NCBI GenBank assembly: GCA_964560765.1 | Contig: CAZLMG010000033.1 | Coordinates: forward strand, 1 to 47,441 | DNA from: CAZLMG01 sp964560765 | GTDB taxonomy: Bacteria > Bdellovibrionota_B > Oligoflexia > Oligoflexales > CAZLMG01 | DNA: 47,441 bases | Direction: 5' to 3' | In this document: positions 34,870 to 42,989 of the stretch, piece by piece | Layout of the letters: each line of letters begins with the position of its first letter | How positions within the stretch are numbered: the stretch's first letter is position 1 | Notes under the pieces: model-generated | What the model saw: only the letters and a program-made list of their open reading frames with translations | Database searches by the model: none | What the model was told of the DNA's origin: nothing | Program-made: the position numbers and the translations under genes

Positions 34870-34940
34870 CCAATAACCCTTGTCGCTCGAAGATTCTGCT
34901 GTTAAATTAGCAAAATATCTCCGACACACCCAGGATTTTC

Positions 34941-35792
34941 ATGCACGTTGAAATACTTTCTTGCGGGTATTGCGTCCATTCGGAGTTTGTCACAAAAAAA
35001 GGTGGGTCGCTCAATTCAGTGGAGTTCCCTTCGACTGTTGTGGTGATCGAGCACCCACGTGAAGGCGTTGTCTTGTTCGACACTGGCTATACTAATGCCT
35101 TTTTTGAGCAGACGCGCCGATTCCCGGAACGTCTCTACTCTATGATGACCCCGGTTAATGTCAGCAACGAGCAATCTGCAGTGTCGCAGCTACAGCGGCG
35201 CGGAATTCAGCAGAAGGATGTTCGCCACATCGTTTTGTCGCATTTTCACGCCGATCACATAGCGGGGCTGGGAGATTTTCCATTTGCTCAATTTCATTAT
35301 TCCCAGGAAGCATATGAGCCACTCCGCCAGATGTCTCGCTTGCGGCAAGTGACGAAGGGGTTTCTCAGTGGTTTGGTTCCTCCAGATTTTCTCGCCAGAA
35401 GCAACGCTTACAGCATGGCTCAATTAGCATCGAGCTCAACAGGCTGTCCTCCGTTTCCTTCTGGATTTGATCTGTTCGACGATAGCCGAATCATGCTCAT
35501 TCCGTTGCCAGGGCATACCATCGGACACTTAGGAATCCTGGTACGCGATGGGGCAAACTCCGCATTTTTCATTGGTGACGCTAGTTGGCATGAGGACAAC
35601 TTTCTCAAGAACCAGCCCCCAAAGCGCATCGTCCTCAGTCTTCTCGGTGACTATCCAAGCTATCGGAGAACGCTTGAGAACCTTAGATCAATGGCTGAAA
35701 TGCAGCCTCACACTGCAATAGTTCCTTGTCATTGCAGCGCAGCAAACAGTCGATTCCAATGGCTGCGCAATGAGGTCTCATACCCCATATGA
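34941..35792 (+). CDS. MBL-fold metallohydrolase (lactonase/thioesterase-like)
   Basis: A 283-residue metallo-β-lactamase fold enzyme. HFHADH at 101-106 binds the two metal ions; PGHTIGH and FIGDAS supply the other ligands, and VVLFDTGY is the first conserved strand-loop. The layout resembles N-acyl-homoserine lactonases and other MBL esterases or thioesterases. ATG 34941 has AGGA upstream. It is the first gene of a six-gene run; its stop overlaps the next start (ATGA). A role in opening a lactone or freeing an acyl product is inferred from context only. Confidence 0.82.
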   Translation: MHVEILSCGYCVHSEFVTKKGGSLNSVEFPSTVVVIEHPREGVVLFDTGYTNAFFEQTRRFPERLYSMMTPVNVSNEQSAVSQLQRRGIQQKDVRHIVLSHFHADHIAGLGDFPFAQFHYSQEAYEPLRQMSRLRQVTKGFLSGLVPPDFLARSNAYSMAQLASSSTGCPPFPSGFDLFDDSRIMLIPLPGHTIGHLGILVRDGANSAFFIGDASWHEDNFLKNQPPKRIVLSLLGDYPSYRRTLENLRSMAEMQPHTAIVPCHCSAANSRFQWLRNEVSYPI

Positions 35793-37114
35793 GATTTGTC
35801 GCTGGATTTGTCCAAGGCGTGTACTGGGGTCGGAAAGGAGGCCGTTTCAAAAGTCGGGCCGACCTGACCCGGTGGCAAGCTCTTCAGCTTAATCGTCAAT
35901 TGGCATTCTTGAAGCTGCATTGTCAATATTATGCAGAATACGACCAACTGCAAAACTCTCCATTGCTGACCAAACAAATGGTCATGGAGAACTTTGATCA
36001 GCTCAACACCGTTCGAGTTCGTTTGATCGATGCGATGACGGTAGCAAGAGAGTCGGAGGTCAGTCGTGATTTTACGCCAACCATTCGCACCCTCACTGTC
36101 GGATTATCAACCGGAACCAGCGGCAAGCGTGGACTGTTCGTCGTGAGCCCCTTTGAGCGGGGATTCTGGTCGGGGTACATTCTTCGTCGCATGCTACCCC
36201 GAGGGCTCTTGGCAAAGGAAAGAGTAGCGCTGTTTCTACGCGCGGGCAGTAATCTTTACTCAAGTGTTTCTCAAGGTCCGATCCAGTTTCGGTATTTCGA
36301 TCTCAAGGAGCCGATCGAGTCACTCTTGATCAAAGTGAGTGAATTTGATCCGACAGTATTGTTGGCACCACCGCCAGTTCTTAGACTTTTGGCGGAGGAA
36401 TTGCCTCGATTGAGCATTCGCCCCCGGCGGGTCATCTCGATTGCAGATGTTCTCGACGGGCCCGACCAGACACGAATTGAAGCCGCCTTCGGGCAGTCTG
36501 TACATCAGATCTATCAAGCAACTGAGGGACTACTAGCGCTCACCTGCAATCATGGGTCCATTCATCTCAACGAGGACCTGGTTTATTTTGAGTGGGAAAG
36601 TCTAGGACAAGGACGCTTTACTCCGATCATCACAGACTTGCGACGCAGATCATTACCACTTGTGCGTTATCGTTTGGATGATATTCTTCGACTTAGTGAC
36701 GACGCCTGCCCTTGCGGTTCAGTGTTCTCTGTGATCTCTCAAATTGAAGGCAGGAGAGATCATCTGCTCTATGGGCGCTCCAACAACGGTCGTGATCTCA
36801 TTCCCATTTATCCGGACTATATTCGAGGACTCTTGGGCGATATTCTCGACGCACAGACGGCGCGGAGCGAATACCACGTTCGACAAGCGAGCCCGGTGTC
36901 TCTGAGCGTTGCTTTGGAAAACGGAATTTGCGATAGCAGTCTTTGCAGCAAGATTCAACGTGAACTAGCCTCTCTCTTCAAGGCGCAAGGCTGTCAAGAT
37001 CCGACCGTGAGCTTTGAAACGCTAGACAAGACGGATCTGACGATTAAGCATCAACGCATCACGCGGTTATTTGGTGAGGATCGCTCACAGGATCTGCCAA
37101 AGGAACTTTCATGA
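35789..37114 (+). CDS. PaaK/F390-synthetase-like adenylate-forming enzyme
   Basis: A 441-residue enzyme of the adenylate-forming superfamily, closest in layout to phenylacetate-CoA ligase and F390 synthetase-related proteins. LSTGTSGKRG at 106-115 is the ATP-binding P-loop, YQATEG the second motif, and PLVRYRLDD the conserved Asp-containing hinge motif. A CPCG pair before the C-terminal domain is typical of PaaK-like enzymes. The start overlaps the hydrolase stop (ATGA at 35789-35792) and its end overlaps the next gene by four bases. Predicted role: AMP-activation of a carboxylate, comparable to the OleC step in olefin or β-lactone formation, though it is not a true OleC. Confidence 0.82.
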   Translation: MRFVAGFVQGVYWGRKGGRFKSRADLTRWQALQLNRQLAFLKLHCQYYAEYDQLQNSPLLTKQMVMENFDQLNTVRVRLIDAMTVARESEVSRDFTPTIRTLTVGLSTGTSGKRGLFVVSPFERGFWSGYILRRMLPRGLLAKERVALFLRAGSNLYSSVSQGPIQFRYFDLKEPIESLLIKVSEFDPTVLLAPPPVLRLLAEELPRLSIRPRRVISIADVLDGPDQTRIEAAFGQSVHQIYQATEGLLALTCNHGSIHLNEDLVYFEWESLGQGRFTPIITDLRRRSLPLVRYRLDDILRLSDDACPCGSVFSVISQIEGRRDHLLYGRSNNGRDLIPIYPDYIRGLLGDILDAQTARSEYHVRQASPVSLSVALENGICDSSLCSKIQRELASLFKAQGCQDPTVSFETLDKTDLTIKHQRITRLFGEDRSQDLPKELS

Positions 37115-38094
37115 AAGTACTTGTGACTGGTAGCAATGGATTCGTCGGAAGTCACTTGGTCAGCGATCTAGTAGCACGTGGCCATCAAGTCATTGGCCTA
37201 GGAAGAACGCCGAATAGCAAGGTTGCCGGGCTTGAGTACATTCAACACGATTTATGCGCGCCACTAGCTCCTTCAGACCGCACTGCACACCTTGATGCCG
37301 TGGTTCACTGCGCAGCACTCGCTAGCCCATGGGCCAATCCTAGCGCTTTTCATCGGAACAATGTTCATGCGACTCAGAATATTCTTACTTTTTGTGAAAA
37401 CGCAGGTTCGCCTCACTTCGTTTATATATCAAGCACTAGTGTTTTTTATAAGAATGAAGATCAATTTGATTTGACCGAAGAGTCACCAATCCCAGCGCTT
37501 AAGGATCAGATCAATATCTACTCCCGAACCAAGCTCATGGGAGAAAAATTGACGTCGGGGTACAGTGGCTCTTGGAGTATCTTGCGGCCGCGAGCCGTGT
37601 TTGGCCCTCGAGACACCGTGCTGCTGCCGCGCATTATCCGAGCCGCTGAAAGCGGAAGGCTACCGAGACTAGTCCGCTCGGATGGGATGCAAGCCAAAGG
37701 CGACTTGATTTACATCGATACACTCTCAGATTACATTGCCAACGTTTGCGAAAATAGAATTGGTGGAACATTCAACCTGACCAATGATGAACCGGTTGTT
37801 ATCAGCGCGTTTGTCGATCGCGTCTTAACTCAACTTGGTTATGCGACGCCGGAAAAGAAAGTTCCAGTGCGATGGGCGCTACTTGTTGCGCGATCGATGG
37901 AAATCTTGTCTCAATACTTGTTTAACTATCGCGAGCCGCCGGTGACCACTTTTGGCGTATCAGTTTTTGCATATAGTAAAACGTTTGACATGAAGCGGGC
38001 GCGAAGTCTCCTCGGACCTCCCAAAATTGCCCTCGATCAAGGCGTCGCGTCACTGGTTCGATGGTGGAAGGAAGAAGGGAGTTTGAAATGCTGA
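37111..38094 (+). CDS. NAD(P)-dependent epimerase/3β-HSD-like reductase (OleD-like)
   Basis: A 327-residue extended SDR. GSNGFVG at 7-13 binds the cofactor; Ser in VYISSTS (about 107-109) and Y137-x3-K141 (YSRTK) form the catalytic set. RPRAVFGPRDTVLLPRI and GTFNLTNDEPV are characteristic of the 3β-hydroxysteroid dehydrogenase/OleD group that reduces β-keto lipids. The ATG overlaps the adenylate-forming gene (ATGA at 37111-37114) and its 3' end overlaps the next gene by seven bases. It would reduce the β-keto product of the KASIII enzyme to a β-hydroxy acid. Confidence 0.85.
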   Translation: MKVLVTGSNGFVGSHLVSDLVARGHQVIGLGRTPNSKVAGLEYIQHDLCAPLAPSDRTAHLDAVVHCAALASPWANPSAFHRNNVHATQNILTFCENAGSPHFVYISSTSVFYKNEDQFDLTEESPIPALKDQINIYSRTKLMGEKLTSGYSGSWSILRPRAVFGPRDTVLLPRIIRAAESGRLPRLVRSDGMQAKGDLIYIDTLSDYIANVCENRIGGTFNLTNDEPVVISAFVDRVLTQLGYATPEKKVPVRWALLVARSMEILSQYLFNYREPPVTTFGVSVFAYSKTFDMKRARSLLGPPKIALDQGVASLVRWWKEEGSLKC

Positions 38095-39224
38095 CCTTTG
38101 TCATCCTTCTTTCTCTTTTGTTCATTCTAATTATGAGCCGCGCATTCGCATCCTATGCCCGCCTCGTTCACGTTCGTCGTCTGGAAGAATCCGTTAATTC
38201 GCCAATACTGTCTGGGATCTCGGTGGTTCAGCCGCTTCTGGGAGGAGATCCAACGCTCGCTGATAAACTAGTGGCCAACACACGCTTGTATCCAGAAGTT
38301 GAATTCTTATGGCTCATTGACCAAGGGGACCAGCTGGGTCATGAGGCAGCAATTGAGACTATGAGGCGCCAGGCCTCGATGGCTAGAGTCCTTGAGGTGC
38401 CCATCGCGCCAAAGGATCAGAATCCCAAGGTGTTCAAGCTGGCATGGGCGTACAAGCAGTATAAGGAAACGTTCGTCGTCCTAGATGATGACTGCACCCT
38501 CGCTCGCGGCAGTCTCGAACGCATTGTGAAGTGTTTGCATTTCGCTGATATTGCGACGGGCACGCCATTCTACGTCGAAGACGGCAATCTTTGGTCTCGG
38601 CTTCTGGCTAAGTTCCCCAATGGCCAATCGATCCTGACCTACTTCTCAACGTTATCTAAGTCTGGCGCCACGACCCTAAATGGAATGTTCTATGCCACAA
38701 CCAAGACCAAGCTGGATCAAATCGGAGGGTTCCGCGCAATTGCAAAGTTTTTGTGTGATGATTTTGAGCTCGCAAAACTTTTTCGATCTCAAGGCCTTCG
38801 CATATTTCAGAGCACGGCAAGTGTCAGTATTTTTACATCGCTCGAGGGCCTAGGAGACTACGCAGCACTCATGCACCGCTGGGCATTCTTCTCGGTTCGC
38901 CAGCTTTCAGAACTTTTTTCTTGGCGCGCTTTCATTCTGGTGATGCTTCCAACAAGCCTACCGCTCGTTTGCCTAGCCGCGGCGTTCACTCAAGGGCCTT
39001 TTGCTTTCTCAACTCTCTTATTGGTTTGCCTACTCAAAACAGAAACCACCTTGGTCCTTCGTCGATTATTCTTCGAGCCCTCCTTCCGCAATCGACCAGA
39101 TCTAGAGATTTTCAATGACTTTATCATTCCTCTGTTTTTTGTTTCCGGTTTGCTGTCGCGAAAGATCCGTTGGCGCTCAAAAACTGTAGTCTCGAACCGC
39201 GAGGCATTGCGATGGCAAGACTAG
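38088..39224 (+). CDS. Ceramide-glucosyltransferase-like GT (GT21/HpnI type)
   Basis: A 378-residue membrane glycosyltransferase. An N-terminal anchor (LTFVILLSLLFILIM) precedes the GT domain, which opens with ISVVQPLLGGDPTLADK as in ceramide glucosyltransferases and hopanoid HpnI. The three acidic motifs appear: the D1 region around LWLIDQGD, the DDD at 133-135 (VVLDDDC) and DD at 224-225 (CDDFELAK); HRW at 263-265 stands in the (Q/R)xxRW position. Several C-terminal membrane helices follow. ATG 38088 has GGGAG six bases upstream and overlaps the reductase. A lipid acceptor is likely, which suits a pathway that glycosylates its own lipid product. Confidence 0.83.
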   Translation: MLTFVILLSLLFILIMSRAFASYARLVHVRRLEESVNSPILSGISVVQPLLGGDPTLADKLVANTRLYPEVEFLWLIDQGDQLGHEAAIETMRRQASMARVLEVPIAPKDQNPKVFKLAWAYKQYKETFVVLDDDCTLARGSLERIVKCLHFADIATGTPFYVEDGNLWSRLLAKFPNGQSILTYFSTLSKSGATTLNGMFYATTKTKLDQIGGFRAIAKFLCDDFELAKLFRSQGLRIFQSTASVSIFTSLEGLGDYAALMHRWAFFSVRQLSELFSWRAFILVMLPTSLPLVCLAAAFTQGPFAFSTLLLVCLLKTETTLVLRRLFFEPSFRNRPDLEIFNDFIIPLFFVSGLLSRKIRWRSKTVVSNREALRWQD

Positions 39225-39859
39225 ACGTTGTTCGCCAAGTCAGGTCTGCGGCAACCAAAGCACCAACGACGAGCGAAACACCTCAGATTCTAATTGTAAC
39301 TGGTCAAAGTAGTTCCGCATCCTGTCGCTTGCCAAACAAGCAAGCAGCATTTGTTGAGAAGGTCTTACCTCGTAATATCAATATTGAGACGCCTCTGATG
39401 GGTTTCCCCTGGCAGGTAGATTTTTTCGAGGCGCGCAACAAAGAACCTCATATTCTTGTCGCCTCGTGGCGAAATGCCCTGCAGTTCGCCTACGCCTCAA
39501 CGAACAGCCGCTTTAGACGCGGCTGCGCCAACCTTGTGCTTCCACGGATATCGATGGGACTAGATCGCAAGATCATTCTAGCTGCGAGTTGCGGTTATCA
39601 AATTGTTAGCGCAGCGTTTAGCGAAGCGAAAGAGATCAACTGCAAGGTTCTTCTGATTACCCTAGGTGCCGTCGGTTTTGGCAAACTCCAGAACCATCGA
39701 ATCACAACTTGTCATATTCGCGGCAAACGCGACATCATCAGCACAATTGGCTCGTCGATCAAGCCAAATTTAACGGTCGACTGTGGACACATGGATTACT
39801 GGGATCATCCGGAGATTCAGGAAAAATGCGCTGGACTGATTTATGAATTCCTGTCCTAG
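39212..39859 (+). CDS. α/β-hydrolase-like protein in the lipid cluster
   Basis: A 215-residue protein. LILVTGQ-like first strand (QILIVTGQSSSAS), a central IILAASCGYQIV resembling a nucleophile elbow and a C-terminal VDCGHMDYW with the His expected of an α/β-hydrolase suggest that fold, perhaps acting as a hydrolase or decarboxylase as OleB does. The elbow is atypical (ASCG rather than GxSxG), so Ser or Cys could be the nucleophile, or activity may be lost. ATG 39212 has GAGG eight bases upstream; it overlaps the preceding GT by 13 bases and the next gene by 17, placing it firmly in the operon. Confidence 0.65.
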   Translation: MARLDVVRQVRSAATKAPTTSETPQILIVTGQSSSASCRLPNKQAAFVEKVLPRNINIETPLMGFPWQVDFFEARNKEPHILVASWRNALQFAYASTNSRFRRGCANLVLPRISMGLDRKIILAASCGYQIVSAAFSEAKEINCKVLLITLGAVGFGKLQNHRITTCHIRGKRDIISTIGSSIKPNLTVDCGHMDYWDHPEIQEKCAGLIYEFLS

Positions 39860-41132
39860 TGTCGCTGGCCGACGAATCGTCCTGGCAGCTCCGCCGTTCT
39901 GTGGTCATCTTCACCCGATCTTGGCGATTGGCATGCATTTGCGGAATCTCGGTGCAGATTGCGTTGTGCTGACTGGGCCAAACAAGAATGCGACCGTCGA
40001 AGCCTGCGGCCTCAGTCCTTTTCCTGTTCTCACCGATCGCCCCAATGTCCTTGAAGAAATTGCCAACACAGATAAGTCTACCACCCTCAATCCCGTAACT
40101 ATGTATCGACAGATCTCCCAGAACATTGCGTTGATTCCGGAGATTATGAAGCAGTCGATGCCGCTATTTAAAACGTTCAGTCCGGAATTGGTTATTGCGG
40201 ATTTTACTGCTTATCCACTCAGTCTTTTGGCAAGCCAGCTCGGCCTGCCTCATATCTCCATCACCCCGACACCCCTGGCAATTGAAAATACCGATGGGAC
40301 GCCGAGCTACCTAGGCGGTTGGACACCGGGGTCGACTGCTCTGCATACCCTCCGGGATTTCACTGGCAGAAAATTGACTCGGATCGCCAAGCAGACCTTG
40401 TCGCTGCCATTCAGGGCTCAGTTAAAAGCTCTTGGCATCAAAATCTATCGAGAAGGCGGAACTGAATCGATCTACTCTAACCATTCCACGCTTGGGCTCG
40501 GCATGACGGAACTGGAGTTTCCTCGGTCATGGCCTAGTTTTTTCAAGATGATCGGTCCCCTACCGTTTTGCCCCGAACGAAGCCTTGACCTGGATCTTCG
40601 GAAACTCAGCACCAAGCCTTTGGTCTTAGTCACAGCAGGAACCCATGTTTGGTGGGCAAAGGACAGATTCATTGCAGATACGAAAGTATTACGAAATGCC
40701 ACACGTGATGTGCACTTTGTTTTTTCTCTGGGTGACTCTCGAAATGTTCAACCTTATCCAGTTGAACACAATGAAGGCTTTAGCGTGTTTCCTTACGTTC
40801 CCTATGATCAGCACCTGCACTTATTCCGCGCCGTTCTTCACCACGGCGGATCCGGAGTCATGTACAGCTGCATCGAGCAGGGCATACCAGCGCTTGTTCG
40901 CCCGCTCGACTATGATCAATTTGATTATGCGGCACGAATCGAATATCGCAGACTAGGAATTCGGGTGAAATCGTACAACTCAAAAGCCGCCATCTCGGGA
41001 CTCAGACGAATCCTCGATCATCCTGCCGATTTTGCGATGGATGAATTTCGCGAAAGACTTAGGAGTTACTCGCCATTGCAGACCGTTACAGATGAAGCGC
41101 AAAGGTTGTTGTCAAACACCGACCTACGGTAA
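39843..41132 (+). CDS. GT1-family (MGT-type) UDP-glycosyltransferase
   Basis: A 429-residue GT-B enzyme. GHLHP at 21-25 contains the catalytic-type His of the N-domain; the C-domain has LVLVTAGTHVW and the donor-binding HHGGSGVMYSCIEQGIP from 333, with PLDYDQFDYAARIE completing the UDP-sugar motif. Such enzymes attach sugars to small hydrophobic acceptors such as lipids, macrolides and sterols. The start overlaps the preceding gene by 17 bases and it is the last gene of the operon. Two glycosyltransferases in one operon suggest that the lipid carries at least two sugars or two separate glycosylation steps. Confidence 0.88.
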   Translation: MNSCPSVAGRRIVLAAPPFCGHLHPILAIGMHLRNLGADCVVLTGPNKNATVEACGLSPFPVLTDRPNVLEEIANTDKSTTLNPVTMYRQISQNIALIPEIMKQSMPLFKTFSPELVIADFTAYPLSLLASQLGLPHISITPTPLAIENTDGTPSYLGGWTPGSTALHTLRDFTGRKLTRIAKQTLSLPFRAQLKALGIKIYREGGTESIYSNHSTLGLGMTELEFPRSWPSFFKMIGPLPFCPERSLDLDLRKLSTKPLVLVTAGTHVWWAKDRFIADTKVLRNATRDVHFVFSLGDSRNVQPYPVEHNEGFSVFPYVPYDQHLHLFRAVLHHGGSGVMYSCIEQGIPALVRPLDYDQFDYAARIEYRRLGIRVKSYNSKAAISGLRRILDHPADFAMDEFRERLRSYSPLQTVTDEAQRLLSNTDLR

Positions 41133-41158
41133 TATCGGTCGGCCCTCGTGAATCAGCA

Positions 41159-42409
41159 TCACCGATTCCACCCTGTTGGATAGATCACGAAGCCATTCCA
41201 ATTGAGGGCTTCTTCTTGCGAGGTCATTCCCACAACACCGTGATCGAGCATCACGCCCCGATCAATCATTCGCTGAACCCCTGCTTCGTCAAGGACGTCG
41301 AGCCAATTCACGAAATCCTCCATATCTAGAGCGAACAAGTCCAAATCACTCGTCGGCCGCCCACTCCACAAGCCAATCTCGTTATTGGACCAGCGTGCCC
41401 ACCCCTGCACCCGACTGCCAAGCACGGCAAGGGGCATTCCCGTCTCATCAACGAGCGACTGCAGCGCTATCAATTCGTGAAAATTAACGCCAGAACGGAC
41501 ATCGCCGACGATGTTTAACCCAGGTGGCAGGCTGTGGCTTGGATGCATGGGGTATCGGCTGTTGGCCGCATCTTGGGCTAGAGAGAGTTGATCCATGGGC
41601 CAGGATCTTGGTTGTGAAGGAGAATACCCTAAGCTCGGCGCCTGCGATCCAGCAATGGACTGACTACCGCGAGTTCCTCCACAAATCACGCCCGCCCCCG
41701 TTGACCAAGAGCTACCTGAACTCAGTGAAGAAGGCCGTGCAAAGCTGCTACCGCTATTACCTGCCAGTATCATCCCCGTGGAAGTGGGCGCTGCGTTACC
41801 AACGGAACTAGTGACTGGCGCCTCACCCCAGTAGGAGTAGTTTCTGATGGTTTGCCCCGTGGGGCCAAGTAACGTAGCATGGTATTGATGCGCATTTGCT
41901 AGAAACTGAATGCTGCCGTTTGGCGTGCGCGTAATACCCGGGTTCATTCCCAGCGCTCGCGGGCATGGGGCGACGGCCAACAAGGTCAATGAACCTGCCG
42001 TTATCTGATGGGGCAGAGTAGCTGCCTGTCCCGCCAAGTTTTCACCATAGAAAGCTGTATACGGTGCCTCAGATAAGAGCACCAATGCCGTAGCAGCCGT
42101 GGGGCCAACGTCTTGCTTGTTCATGACCGCTTCAAAGTGGTTCGACAACTGCATCTGATAGCGCGTCTGCTCCTCTGGGCCATGCCACCCGTAATACTTG
42201 TCCGCCCAATACCCGGGGTTGATTCGATTTAAGCCCCCCAGAAATTCGGTAACTAGGGTTTCCGTAAATGCCCATGTTGGTGAACCAGCAGATGCAGGAC
42301 TTGGAATCGCCAATAGCAGCACAATGCCCATGCCCAAGACGGCCCGCTTGGCATCGATGCTGAGACAAGAGGATCGGCCAAAATTCCGGAATGAAAAAAT
42401 CCATGGCAT
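41159..42409 (-). CDS. Secreted protein with C-terminal nucleotidyltransferase-like motif
   Basis: A 416-residue protein. ATG 42409 has a perfect AAGGAG five bases upstream; a long leader ends in a hydrophobic run (GMGIVLLLAIPSPASA, cleavage near 41). Residues 60-190 form a mixed domain (LNRINPGYWADKYYGWHG), then a Ser/Gly-rich linker. The C-terminal 110 residues contain GSR at 331-333 and SDLDL at 354-358, the GS...DxD pattern of the nucleotidyltransferase fold, with a longer insert between the two parts than in MNT-type enzymes. An exported NTase-like protein would need a nucleotide source outside the cytoplasm, so it may act in another cell or compartment. Function is inferred only from the motif. 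Confidence 0.65.
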   Translation of the reverse strand: MPWIFSFRNFGRSSCLSIDAKRAVLGMGIVLLLAIPSPASAGSPTWAFTETLVTEFLGGLNRINPGYWADKYYGWHGPEEQTRYQMQLSNHFEAVMNKQDVGPTAATALVLLSEAPYTAFYGENLAGQAATLPHQITAGSLTLLAVAPCPRALGMNPGITRTPNGSIQFLANAHQYHATLLGPTGQTIRNYSYWGEAPVTSSVGNAAPTSTGMILAGNSGSSFARPSSLSSGSSWSTGAGVICGGTRGSQSIAGSQAPSLGYSPSQPRSWPMDQLSLAQDAANSRYPMHPSHSLPPGLNIVGDVRSGVNFHELIALQSLVDETGMPLAVLGSRVQGWARWSNNEIGLWSGRPTSDLDLFALDMEDFVNWLDVLDEAGVQRMIDRGVMLDHGVVGMTSQEEALNWNGFVIYPTGWNR

Positions 42410-42989
42410 TTTGACTCCTTCAAACTCTAGTCGTACTAGCCGAATGTCATTAAGGCCTGCGGACGCAAGTTAAAAGAACTGGATGTCGGGTGCATATGCT
42501 AAGGCAAGCAATTCCGGTGCCGGCGACGCCGGGAACGCCGCTGTGGATAAGTCGTAGTGATTTCAGCAGAGGTCGAAAGTGGCGGCAGTTCCGACGTGGA
42601 TTTCGTTGGCGAGCAATAGGCTCTTTTATCTGACATATTGAAGCGTTGTAAAATTTCAAGGCGCCGCAAAATGTTTTAGCCCGTACATAACCCCTGTAAC
42701 CATCCAACTATTATAAGGAAATACAGAATAAACTCACCGCCTTGGAAAGGCTATGGCCTCACCCTAGCCTCTTGATCAAAATGACATCCACCTGATGGTT
42801 GTCAAGCCACCCAACCCATAGCCCTGCCACCAAGTTTGCCACGGGCCGACTCTCTGTGACCACGGTGTACCGGCGCACATCAAGGGTACGCTTGAGTTGG
42901 GGACTCGTCCTACCATGGCGCGAAGCCCAAAAAACGGCTATCATTTCAGACAATCAAGCCAGTTAAGCAGTAGTTTGCGGAGAAATTTC
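42410..42989. other. 580-base intergenic region
   Basis: Between the divergent NTase-like and PIG-V-like genes. Short frames on both strands lack ribosome binding sites and recognisable content. It should hold both promoters. Only the GGAG before 42990 and the AAGGAG before 42409 are clear signals. Confidence 0.4.
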
